From: Blautia sp.
GTDB lineage: Bacteria; Bacillota; Clostridia; Lachnospirales; Lachnospiraceae
Assembly: GCA_017420455.1 (NCBI GenBank)
Contig: JAFOJB010000368.1
Coordinates: 1-5,861 of the forward strand
Reading direction: 5' to 3'
DNA length: 5,861 nucleotides
Part shown: piece by piece, positions 1 to 4,839 of the stretch
Layout of the letters: every line of letters starts with the position of its first letter
How positions within the stretch are numbered: position 1 is the stretch's first letter
Program-made: the position numbers and the translations under genes
The notes under the pieces: generated by a model
Told to the model about the DNA's origin: nothing
Databases searched by the model: none
The model's input: the letters and a program-made list of their open reading frames with translations, nothing else

Positions 1-1
1 C

Positions 2-304
2 ATGTATCTGGGACAGGTCGTGGAAAAATGTGAGACAAAAACACTGTTCAGCAACACCCTGCATCCCTATACCAAAGCCCTTCTTTCTGCTATTCCTGTT
101 CCGTCCCTGAAGAACAGGCGGGAACGGATACTGCTGAAAGGGGAGCTGGCATCCCCGATCAATCCGGAGGATCACTGCCGGTTTGCTCCCAGATGCATCT
201 ATGCCACGGAAGAATGCAGGAATAACCCTGCTCCTGCGCTTACCGACATGGGCGGCGGCCATCTGGCTGCCTGCCACCGCTGCAGAGAGATCAACAAGCT
301 GTAA
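2..304 (+). CDS. Oligopeptide/dipeptide ABC transporter ATPase, C-terminal fragment (OppF/DppF/DppD type)
   Basis: This is the last 100 codons of a nucleotide-binding subunit of a peptide-type ABC importer, a cytoplasmic ATPase that drives uptake through an OppBC/DppBC-like permease. The Walker and signature motifs lie upstream of the window. The first visible residues, MYLGQVVE, match the segment that follows the H-loop in this family, so the first Met is internal and not a start. The rest is the oligopeptide-transporter C-terminal domain: LHPYTKALLSAIP at residues 20-32 of the fragment, then a cysteine tail with C59, C65, C72 and C91 (pattern CRFAPRC, six residues, C, then GGHLAAC). In Dpp-type ATPases such a four-cysteine tail is known to hold an iron-sulfur cluster. 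The family is certain. Whether it is the D or F subunit, and whether the cargo is a peptide, nickel or a sugar, cannot be told from this fragment. It should be the last gene of its operon unless the URO-D gene 212 bases downstream is co-transcribed. Confidence 0.93.
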   Translation: MYLGQVVEKCETKTLFSNTLHPYTKALLSAIPVPSLKNRRERILLKGELASPINPEDHCRFAPRCIYATEECRNNPAPALTDMGGGHLAACHRCREINKL

Positions 305-339
305 AGACGAAACAGAAACAGAGTCATAGAAAGAAAAAT

Positions 340-365
340 CGTAAAGAAAGAACGTAAAGAAAGAA
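340..365. repeat. Perfect 13-bp tandem duplication in a purine-rich spacer
   Basis: CGTAAAGAAAGAA occurs twice back to back, at 340-352 and 353-365. It sits inside a spacer (305-465) made mostly of A and G on the plus strand. Looser copies of a GAAACAGAAACAG-type word recur there, for example 309-328 against 363-382, which agree at 17 of 20 positions. No in-frame coding continuation is credible: the frame in register with the upstream ATPase meets a stop within about 90 bases and would encode only Lys/Arg/Glu/Asn-rich low-complexity sequence. I see no terminator or convincing promoter in the spacer. Repeat slippage is the simplest explanation. Confidence 0.8.
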
Positions 366-465
366 ACGGAAACAGCGTCAAAGACAGAAACAGAGAATAA
401 GGCATAAACAAAAAGCAGGGAAAAGAAAAAACAGAAACCGAAACAACGACAGAGATTCAGACAGA

Positions 466-496
466 GAATTCGAAATCCTGCAGAGATTTGGAATTC
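466..496. promoter_or_regulatory. Inverted repeat just upstream of the URO-D gene
   Basis: The arms GAATTCGAAATC (466-477) and GATTTGGAATTC (485-496) are complementary at 11 of 12 positions, with one G-G mismatch, and are separated by a 7-base loop (478-484). The 3' arm ends only 8 bases before the AGGAGA ribosome binding site at 505-510. It could be a dyad operator for a repressor or a leader hairpin. There is no U-tract after it, so it is not a standard intrinsic terminator for the upstream transporter operon. The dyad is directly visible; its role is inferred. Confidence 0.5.
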
Positions 497-516
497 ATGC
501 AGACAGGAGAAACTAT

Positions 517-1512
517 ATGGAGAGTCTGACACCACGGGAAAACTTTATAAGATTTTTCAGAAATGAACCGGTGCAGTGGGCGCCGTCCAATCGTGATATG
601 CTGCGGTTTGATCCGGATATCATTCCGGACAACGTCGCGAGAGGTGCCGTTAATGAAGCACGAAAATATACCGCGGAAGAATACGGCGGTAATGATATGT
701 TCGGGGTACCCTGGGTGTATTCGCCGGTGGAGAGGGGATCGATCGAACCTCCGGGATATACGATGATGGATGATATCTGCGACTGGGAAGATGTCGTGAA
801 GTTTCCTGATATTTCTGCTTTCGACTGGGAAGGCTGCAGGGAAAGAAACAAGGATTACCTGAATACGGACAAGTTGATCAGCTCCACCATTTATACAGGC
901 TTTTTTGAGAGACTGATCTCTTACGTCGGTTTCGAGGATGCGGCTGTCGCCATGATCGATGAGGACGCGGAGGATGCGATACATGCACTGTTCACGAAGC
1001 TTTCAGATCTTTACATTGATCTGATCGGCCGGCTTCACAATACCTTCGGTACAGAACATATTTATCTCCATGACGACTGGGGAACACAGAAGTCCACATT
1101 TTTCTCAGCGGACAGGCATAAAGAAATGATCGTGCCTTATGTCACGAAGGTCGTGCAGGCAGCCCATGAAATGGGCGTCTTTGTGGAAATGCATTCCTGC
1201 GGCTGTATTTCCACTTTGCTTCCGAACCTGTTCTCCACCGGCATTGATTCCTGGAGAGGGCAGCCGAAGGTCAACGACAAGTATGCTCTGGTGCAGAAAT
1301 ACGGGAAGGAATTCAAGTTCGGCGTGGAGATCGCCGCGCCGGATCACGAGGTGACGGACGAGGAAGCAGATCAGATCGCCAGGGATTTTGCAGAGCAGTA
1401 CAAAGGAGCCAACATCTGGATCTTCCTGACCAGAGGGTTCACCCCTCAGCAGATGTCAAGCATGTTCCATATCATCTACGAGGGGTTCGGCCAGAACTGT
1501 CCGGTATCCTGA
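517..1512 (+). CDS. Uroporphyrinogen decarboxylase superfamily protein, probable corrinoid/cofactor methyltransferase (not HemE)
   Basis: This is a 331-residue soluble protein, the usual length for the URO-D/MtaA superfamily, a TIM-barrel fold that includes HemE and methylcobamide:coenzyme M methyltransferases. It opens with LTPRENFIRFFRNEPVQ, matching the family's TPRER...L..EPVDR start. HDDWGTQ at 185-191 is followed by the strand EMHSCGC, with H226 and C228 forming the His-X-Cys zinc motif seen in MtaA/MtbA-type methyltransferases. A further cysteine, C328, lies at the C terminus and might be the third ligand, although it is further from the motif than usual. The RQAGRY motif of true HemE is absent, and no haem gene is nearby. 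The start is supported by AGGAGA at 505-510, 6 bases before the ATG. A methyl-transfer role (for example O- or N-demethylation with a corrinoid protein) is inferred from the family. The corrinoid protein itself is not in the window, and the substrate is unknown. Confidence 0.92.
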   Translation: MESLTPRENFIRFFRNEPVQWAPSNRDMLRFDPDIIPDNVARGAVNEARKYTAEEYGGNDMFGVPWVYSPVERGSIEPPGYTMMDDICDWEDVVKFPDISAFDWEGCRERNKDYLNTDKLISSTIYTGFFERLISYVGFEDAAVAMIDEDAEDAIHALFTKLSDLYIDLIGRLHNTFGTEHIYLHDDWGTQKSTFFSADRHKEMIVPYVTKVVQAAHEMGVFVEMHSCGCISTLLPNLFSTGIDSWRGQPKVNDKYALVQKYGKEFKFGVEIAAPDHEVTDEEADQIARDFAEQYKGANIWIFLTRGFTPQQMSSMFHIIYEGFGQNCPVS

Positions 1513-1564
1513 GAACATGGACCGGCAGGAAACGCTTACCCCACAGCAGGCTGTATGCTTTCCC

Positions 1565-1607
1565 GGTTACAGTACCCGGCCAGTGAGACTTTGAGCTGTA
1601 ACCTTTT
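1565..1607 (+). terminator. Possible weak terminator or leader hairpin between URO-D and Uma2 genes
   Basis: The arms GGTTACAG (1565-1572) and CTGTAACC (1596-1603) are perfectly complementary over 8 bp, and TTTT follows directly at 1604-1607. The 23-base loop is long and the U-tract short, so termination would be inefficient. It lies 52 bases after the URO-D stop and 12 bases before the Uma2 ribosome binding site. It could end the URO-D transcript partially or act as an attenuator for the nuclease-like gene. Confidence 0.4.
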
Positions 1608-1615
1608 CTGCTCAG

Positions 1616-1623
1616 AAAGGAGG
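1616..1623 (+). promoter_or_regulatory. Ribosome binding site that sets the Uma2 start
   Basis: AAAGGAGG is a full match to the anti-Shine-Dalgarno core, 9 bases before the ATG at 1633. An upstream in-frame ATG at 1555 has no such site, and its extra 26 residues run through the hairpin at 1565-1603 and look unlike the family. The start at 1633 is therefore preferred. Confidence 0.85.
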
Positions 1624-1632
1624 ACGGCTGCC

Positions 1633-2172
1633 ATGTCGCTGCAAGAGGAAAAAACCTGTACTGTCAGTTATATTGAATCCCTTCCTGAAGGAAAACGGGC
1701 TGAACTTATTGATGGGGTTGTTTATGATATGGGGGCGCCTGCGGAAGATCATCAGATTATTTCCGGAGAAATATTCACCGATATAAACCTTTATATCAGG
1801 CAGCATCAGGGGAAGTGTAAAGTATTTGCCGCCCCGTATGCCGTATATCTCGACCAGGACGATTTGACTTATGTGGAGCCGGATATTACGGTTGTATGCG
1901 ATGACAGCAGGAGAGATAAAAAGGGATGCCATGGTGCGCCGGACTGGATCCTGGAAATCGTCAGTCCATCGACCAGAGCAAGAGATTATTTTATCAAATT
2001 GTTTAAATACCGTTCTGCCGGTGTCCGGGAATATTGGATCGTTGATCCGGATAAGCGCAAGGTGAGAACCTATGATCTGGTGAATGATGATACAGCAGAT
2101 TACGGATTTGATGAATTTGTGCCGGCTATGATTTTCCCAGGCTTTTCGTTACGGATCGGTGATTATATCTGA
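1633..2172 (+). CDS. Uma2 family (DUF820) PD-(D/E)XK nuclease-like protein
   Basis: This 179-residue protein has the whole Uma2 pattern at the usual family length. It has an N-terminal YIESLPEGKRAELIDGVVYDMGAP (starting near residue 13), in which the helix feeds into the ELIDG strand. PYAVYLD at 68-74 precedes VEPDITVVCD with D84 as a predicted metal ligand. LEIVSPST at 107-114 supplies E108. Next come K122/K125 in DYFIKLFKYRSAGVREYWIVDPDKR, the diagnostic Uma2 block in which the catalytic lysine is thought to have moved to this helix. All predicted active-site residues are present, so it looks intact. Function in vivo is not established for the family, which is abundant in cyanobacteria and sporadic in Firmicutes. 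No toxin, antitoxin or transposase lies beside it. It is set apart by hairpins on both sides and may be a single-gene unit. No signal peptide or membrane segment is seen. Confidence 0.92.
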   Translation: MSLQEEKTCTVSYIESLPEGKRAELIDGVVYDMGAPAEDHQIISGEIFTDINLYIRQHQGKCKVFAAPYAVYLDQDDLTYVEPDITVVCDDSRRDKKGCHGAPDWILEIVSPSTRARDYFIKLFKYRSAGVREYWIVDPDKRKVRTYDLVNDDTADYGFDEFVPAMIFPGFSLRIGDYI

Positions 2173-2183
2173 CTTATAACCGG

Positions 2184-2209
2184 ACAGGGGAGAAAAAACA
2201 CTCCCCTGT
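2184..2209 (+). terminator. Hairpin after the Uma2 gene
   Basis: ACAGGGGAG (2184-2192) and CTCCCCTGT (2201-2209) form a perfect 9-bp stem with an A-rich 8-base loop, starting 12 bases after the Uma2 stop. No U-tract follows on the plus strand, so it is either a transcript-stabilising hairpin or a partial terminator backed up by the stronger stem at 2231-2268. Confidence 0.5.
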
Positions 2210-2228
2210 ACGCTCTGCTTTATCGCGC

Positions 2229-2268
2229 AAAAAGCCTCTCTCGGATGCGTTCACCTGAGAGAGGCTTT
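2229..2268 (-). terminator. Intrinsic terminator of the hydantoinase-like gene, probably bidirectional
   Basis: AAAGCCTCTCTC (2231-2242) and GAGAGAGGCTTT (2257-2268) form a perfect 12-bp stem with a 14-base loop. Read on the minus strand, the stem ends in GGCTTTTTGCG, giving a five-U run. It starts 9 bases after the TGA of the minus-strand gene. Read on the plus strand it ends in GGCTTTCTCTG, a weaker but usable U-rich tail for the converging Uma2 transcript. Confidence 0.85.
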
Positions 2269-2277
2269 CTCTGTTAT

Positions 2278-4374
2278 TCAGGCTTCGGCCGCTACGGCGT
2301 GAAGCTGGATCTCAAACAGCAGGCCGTCGGGACGATTCTCGAAACGGTTTTCGAAGAGGGTGATATCCACCCTGGGTTCGCCGGGGATTCCCTGGGCTTT
2401 TGCCCATTTTGCGGCGCTTCGCAGCACGGCCTCCTTTCCAAGAGCGATCATTTTAGCCTTGTCTTTGGAACGGTATTTTTTCCCGTCCTCATAGAAGGAA
2501 AATCCCATAAAGCTGGGGCCTTCATATTCAGCCTTTATGATCAGCATGATCTGCCGGGATTTCCGGCTGGCCACGGCTCCCAGGGCGTTGGCGACGCCGG
2601 CATATTCCGGAATCACTGCCTGCGTATGCAGGAGAGCGGCAACTTCAGGCAGGAAAATGTGGATCGGGGCGCCGACTCCGATCAGGGGAAGGGAAGAGGT
2701 AAGCACCATGGAGGCGGTTTCCGGACTTTCGGGGCTTGTCCGGAGGGCTGCCGCTGTCTGCCCGGAAAGTGTCATGAGATCGTTTTCACTCTGACTTTGT
2801 GCCTGGTCCGGATTTTTCTGCAGGCTCTTTACTGCCTGCTCGTAGAAGCAGTTCAGCATGGTCTTCGTAAATTCCGGAGAGGAGAACTCCTTCACCTTGG
2901 GGAACTGCTGCTTCAGGATCACCTGAGCCACATCATCGTACATTCTGCGGGTGACCATCTCGTAAACCAGATCCGGAACATCCGCAAGGGGCTGGCGGAT
3001 ATTGGCGAAAAGGCTCTCCACGGCAGCTGCAGGGGCGTCTTTCTCATACAGAGTGAAATCACCCTTCAGCACCATCATATCCGTGGGCGTCAGACCGCTT
3101 TTGATGATAACTCCGTCCTCCTCCAGCCGTTCGGTGGAGAGGTACGCGGGATTAAAGCCCATTCTTTCTCCGAGCTCCAGGGTGGAGAGAGGCTTTTCTT
3201 TCAGCCAGGAACAGATCAGCTGCTCAAAATCGGTATAACCTGCTTTTCCGGAGATATCCTTCAGAAGAATGTAGAACTCATGGGCCTGGCAGGTGTAGAA
3301 ACGCTTTTCCTCTGCCAGCTTCCGGAGATAGGGGAGCACATAGTCGTACTGAGAGGAGAGCACGCACAGAGGGATCACCCGGACGGTATCCAGGTACAGC
3401 TCATTGTTTTTGTAACGCACGGCGCTGTCCCCGCCAAGACCGAAGGTCTCTACATAAAGGCCTTTTACCATGGTCTTCCACTGACCGATACGGATCCCGT
3501 CTTTGGCAAGTACCGGAATGTGGCTGCGGATGATGGCGATATCTGTGGTGGTGCCGCCCATATCGACGATGATGCCGCTCGGAGTATCGGAAAGGGTGCT
3601 GCCTCCTACAACACTGGCGGAAGGGCCGCAGAGTATGGTCTCCACCGGATAGGTCCGGGCCATATCCTCGGACATGATGGTTCCGTCGCTCCGGACGATG
3701 GACAGTGGAATATGGAGATTCCGTTCTTCCATCACATGCCGGACAGCCTCCATGAATTCTGTTACCAGAGGAATGAGCCGGGCATTCAGCATGGTACCGG
3801 CGCAGGTCTTCAGGATATCCACTTCATTGGAAATATCATAGGAAATCGTGACAGGCTGTGTGACAGTCTCCTTCAGGATCTGCCGGGCTGTCAGCTCAAA
3901 CCTGCCGCCGTTCGCCCGGGGGTGTTTCTGGACGATCCCGATGGAATCACAGTCCGCGAAATATTCCGGGGCTTTTCTCCTGAGGTCTTCCCAGTCCGGA
4001 TCAAAGGGATTCGCATAGACCCCTTCTACCTTTGCGTCTACCACTATAAAACGGGTGAGATCCTTCATACCGTAGGAAGCATAAATATCCTTCAGGTGTT
4101 CGATCATGGGCATATCAAAGCCGATCAGGAGAAGCTTTGAGCGGGCTCCCTTGTTTTCCAGACAGGCGTTCGTGGCCAAAGTGGTGGAAAGGCCGATCAT
4201 CCCGGCTTTCTCTACGAGAGATGGAGGCAAAGCGTCCAGGGCGTTGGCAATGCCGACTTCCAGGTTGGATTTGGTCGTAAGGGCTTTCCCGCTGCCAAGG
4301 ATGGTTTTTGTGGCGAAGTCATAGATCACCGCGTCGGTACAGGTGCCGCCGGTGTCGATTCCGATTCCAAGCAT
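2278..4374 (-). CDS. Hydantoinase/oxoprolinase family protein (HyuA-like ATPase)
   Basis: This 698-residue cytoplasmic protein belongs to the ASKHA-fold hydantoinase A/5-oxoprolinase family, whose members couple ATP to ring opening of cyclic amides or to related carboxylations. Phosphate-1 motif GIDTGGTCTD lies at 5-14. STTLATNACLENKGAR at 63-78 is the family's TNA.LER.GA block. The CGPSASVVGG segment spans 249-258, phosphate-2 motif DMGGTTTDIA 271-280, GLGGDS 312-317 and GLTPTD 427-432. VGAPIHIFLPEVA at 567-579 and VIPEYAGVANALGAV at 587-601 close the catalytic part, followed by about 95 residues of lower similarity. Residues 383-435 look like a small winged-helix-type unit, and 520-560 is a Ser/Gln/Thr-rich linker. 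The start at 4374 has GGAAAGG 8 bases upstream; earlier in-frame codons up to 4461 cross the promoter and are excluded. No HyuB partner follows, so the gene appears monocistronic. Substrate unknown. Confidence 0.93.
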   Translation of the reverse strand: MLGIGIDTGGTCTDAVIYDFATKTILGSGKALTTKSNLEVGIANALDALPPSLVEKAGMIGLSTTLATNACLENKGARSKLLLIGFDMPMIEHLKDIYASYGMKDLTRFIVVDAKVEGVYANPFDPDWEDLRRKAPEYFADCDSIGIVQKHPRANGGRFELTARQILKETVTQPVTISYDISNEVDILKTCAGTMLNARLIPLVTEFMEAVRHVMEERNLHIPLSIVRSDGTIMSEDMARTYPVETILCGPSASVVGGSTLSDTPSGIIVDMGGTTTDIAIIRSHIPVLAKDGIRIGQWKTMVKGLYVETFGLGGDSAVRYKNNELYLDTVRVIPLCVLSSQYDYVLPYLRKLAEEKRFYTCQAHEFYILLKDISGKAGYTDFEQLICSWLKEKPLSTLELGERMGFNPAYLSTERLEEDGVIIKSGLTPTDMMVLKGDFTLYEKDAPAAAVESLFANIRQPLADVPDLVYEMVTRRMYDDVAQVILKQQFPKVKEFSSPEFTKTMLNCFYEQAVKSLQKNPDQAQSQSENDLMTLSGQTAAALRTSPESPETASMVLTSSLPLIGVGAPIHIFLPEVAALLHTQAVIPEYAGVANALGAVASRKSRQIMLIIKAEYEGPSFMGFSFYEDGKKYRSKDKAKMIALGKEAVLRSAAKWAKAQGIPGEPRVDITLFENRFENRPDGLLFEIQLHAVAAEA

Positions 4375-4413
4375 TTCATGATCCTTTCCATATTGTTGTG
4401 AGGGGTTTATGAA

Positions 4414-4443
4414 ATCGTAGCATAGAGGATACAGGATTGTCAA
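4414..4443 (-). promoter_or_regulatory. Sigma-A type promoter of the hydantoinase-like gene
   Basis: On the minus strand TTGACA (4443-4438) is a perfect -35. After an 18-base spacer comes TACGAT (4419-4414), preceded by TGC, which forms an extended -10. Transcription should begin near 4407, giving a leader of about 33 bases that contains the GGAAAGG ribosome binding site. Confidence 0.8.
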
Positions 4444-4479
4444 ACAGGAAAAGAGAAACACAGGACCGGCTCTCCTGAA

Positions 4480-4548
4480 GGCAGAAAAACCTTTGCCCGC
4501 GTCTGCAGGACGTAAAGGCCTTTGACTGCGGACAAAGATCTTCCTGCC
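4480..4548 (-). terminator. Complex inverted repeat, terminator-like on the minus strand
   Basis: The arms CTTTGCCCGC (4491-4500) and GCGGACAAAG (4528-4537) pair over 10 bp. On the minus-strand RNA the single discrepancy becomes a G-U pair, and the 3' arm is followed at once by GUUUUU (4490-4485). This is the form of an intrinsic terminator for a transcript coming from the right. A further GGCAG/CTGCC pair (4480-4484 with 4544-4548) brackets the whole. Inside lie the palindrome AAAGGCCTTT (4514-4523) and a small alternative hairpin CGTC-TGCAG-GACG (4500-4512). No minus-strand gene is known upstream of it, so it may end a small RNA or antisense transcript, or be a repeated extragenic element. 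Confidence 0.5.
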
Positions 4549-4557
4549 TAAAAGTAG

Positions 4558-4754
4558 TATTTAATTCTTGCTGGCATGGAGAGGGGTTTCTGAAAGGAAA
4601 AAGGAATAATGCCGATACCAGACGGGGCGGTAAAAGAAAAAATCAGGAAAAAAAGCACAAATATTGAGACGATAATCTGTGAAAACCAGATAAATAGATA
4701 AAAACGCGGCTGGGAAATAGCAATTTTTTAAAGGCAGGTAGCAAGAATTAAATA
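4558..4754. repeat. Paired perfect 15-bp inverted repeats bounding 197 bp
   Basis: TATTTAATTCTTGCT (4558-4572) and AGCAAGAATTAAATA (4740-4754) are exact reverse complements, 167 bases apart. The outermost bases of each are TA, as would be left by a TA target-site duplication of an IS630/mariner-type element. The enclosed DNA is A-rich and holds only a 30-codon ORF. It may be a miniature inverted-repeat element or two copies of a regulator's binding site able to support looping. The repeats are directly seen; the identity is inference. Confidence 0.5.
4609..4701 (+). CDS. Possible small ORF of 30 codons
   Basis: An ATG at 4609 preceded by AAGGA at 4601-4605 (3 bases before it, closer than usual) opens a 30-residue frame ending in TAA at 4699-4701. 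The peptide starts MPIPDGAVKEKIRKKS and continues as a charged, probably helical sequence with one Cys and no membrane segment. It lies entirely between the 15-bp inverted repeats. I do not recognise it. It could be a real small protein, the N-terminal remnant of a degraded gene, or chance, since frames of this length are common in A-rich DNA. Confidence 0.25.
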   Translation: MPIPDGAVKEKIRKKSTNIETIICENQINR

Positions 4755-4792
4755 GACTGAAATAAGCAGGAATGGTACGTTATTGTTAGAAG

Positions 4793-4814
4793 TTGACTCG
4801 TTTGACAATATCAA
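4793..4814. promoter_or_regulatory. Operator-like repeat upstream of the solute-binding protein gene
   Basis: TTGAC occurs at 4793-4797 and 4802-4806, a 9-base spacing (about one helical turn). The second copy is also part of the small dyad TTGA-CAATA-TCAA (4802-4814). It lies directly before the AGGAGG at 4826-4831, a place where a bound regulator could block transcription. It does not fit the CcpA cre consensus well. Confidence 0.25.
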
Positions 4815-4839
4815 TTTCAATCATCAGGAGGAAAGAAAT

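Larger units (their letters stand above)
4375..4839. other. 465-base divergent intergenic region
   Basis: This gap separates the leftward hydantoinase-like gene from the rightward solute-binding protein gene. From left to right it contains a strong minus-strand promoter (4414-4443), a 69-base imperfect inverted repeat (4480-4548), paired 15-base inverted repeats (4558-4572 and 4740-4754) enclosing a 30-codon ORF (4609-4701), and a TTGAC direct repeat (4793-4806). The A-rich centre 4590-4730 has no family I recognise. A promoter for the solute-binding protein is not obvious. The best weak guess is CTGAAA at 4757-4762 with TATTGT at 4781-4786, 18 bases apart. Confidence 0.7.

Noticed and set aside
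340..382. Short repeats considered as a CRISPR remnant
   Set aside because: The repeats are contiguous or degenerate with no regular spacers, the unit is only 13 bp, and no cas gene is present.
199..411. A 70-codon minus-strand frame rich in Leu, Phe and Ser resembling a membrane peptide
   Set aside because: Its hydrophobicity is a by-product of reading the purine-rich spacer on the opposite strand. It overlaps the transporter gene and has no supporting start signals.
517..1512. HemE (haem biosynthesis uroporphyrinogen decarboxylase)
   Set aside because: The RQAGRY signature near the N-terminus is missing, a His-X-Cys methyltransferase-type motif is present, and there are no haem genes nearby.
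1555..1632. Upstream in-frame start for the Uma2 gene
   Set aside because: It has no ribosome binding site, and the added 26 residues run through a hairpin. The ATG at 1633 has an AAAGGAGG at ideal distance and gives the normal family length.
2245..4140. A 631-codon open frame on the plus strand
   Set aside because: It lies antisense to the well-supported hydantoinase-like gene, starts inside the terminator stem, has no ribosome binding site, and its composition (rich in Gly, His, Phe, Leu) shows no family motif. It is a codon-bias shadow.
4375..4461. N-terminal extension of the hydantoinase-like protein to 4461
   Set aside because: The extension would be translated from DNA holding the -35 and -10 elements. 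The family N-terminus begins just before the GIDTGGT motif, and the ATG at 4374 has its own GGAAAGG.
4802..4807. TTGACA as a -35 box for the solute-binding protein gene
   Set aside because: A -10 at 16-18 bases would fall on the Shine-Dalgarno at 4826-4831, leaving no room for a normal leader, and no TATAAT-like hexamer is there.
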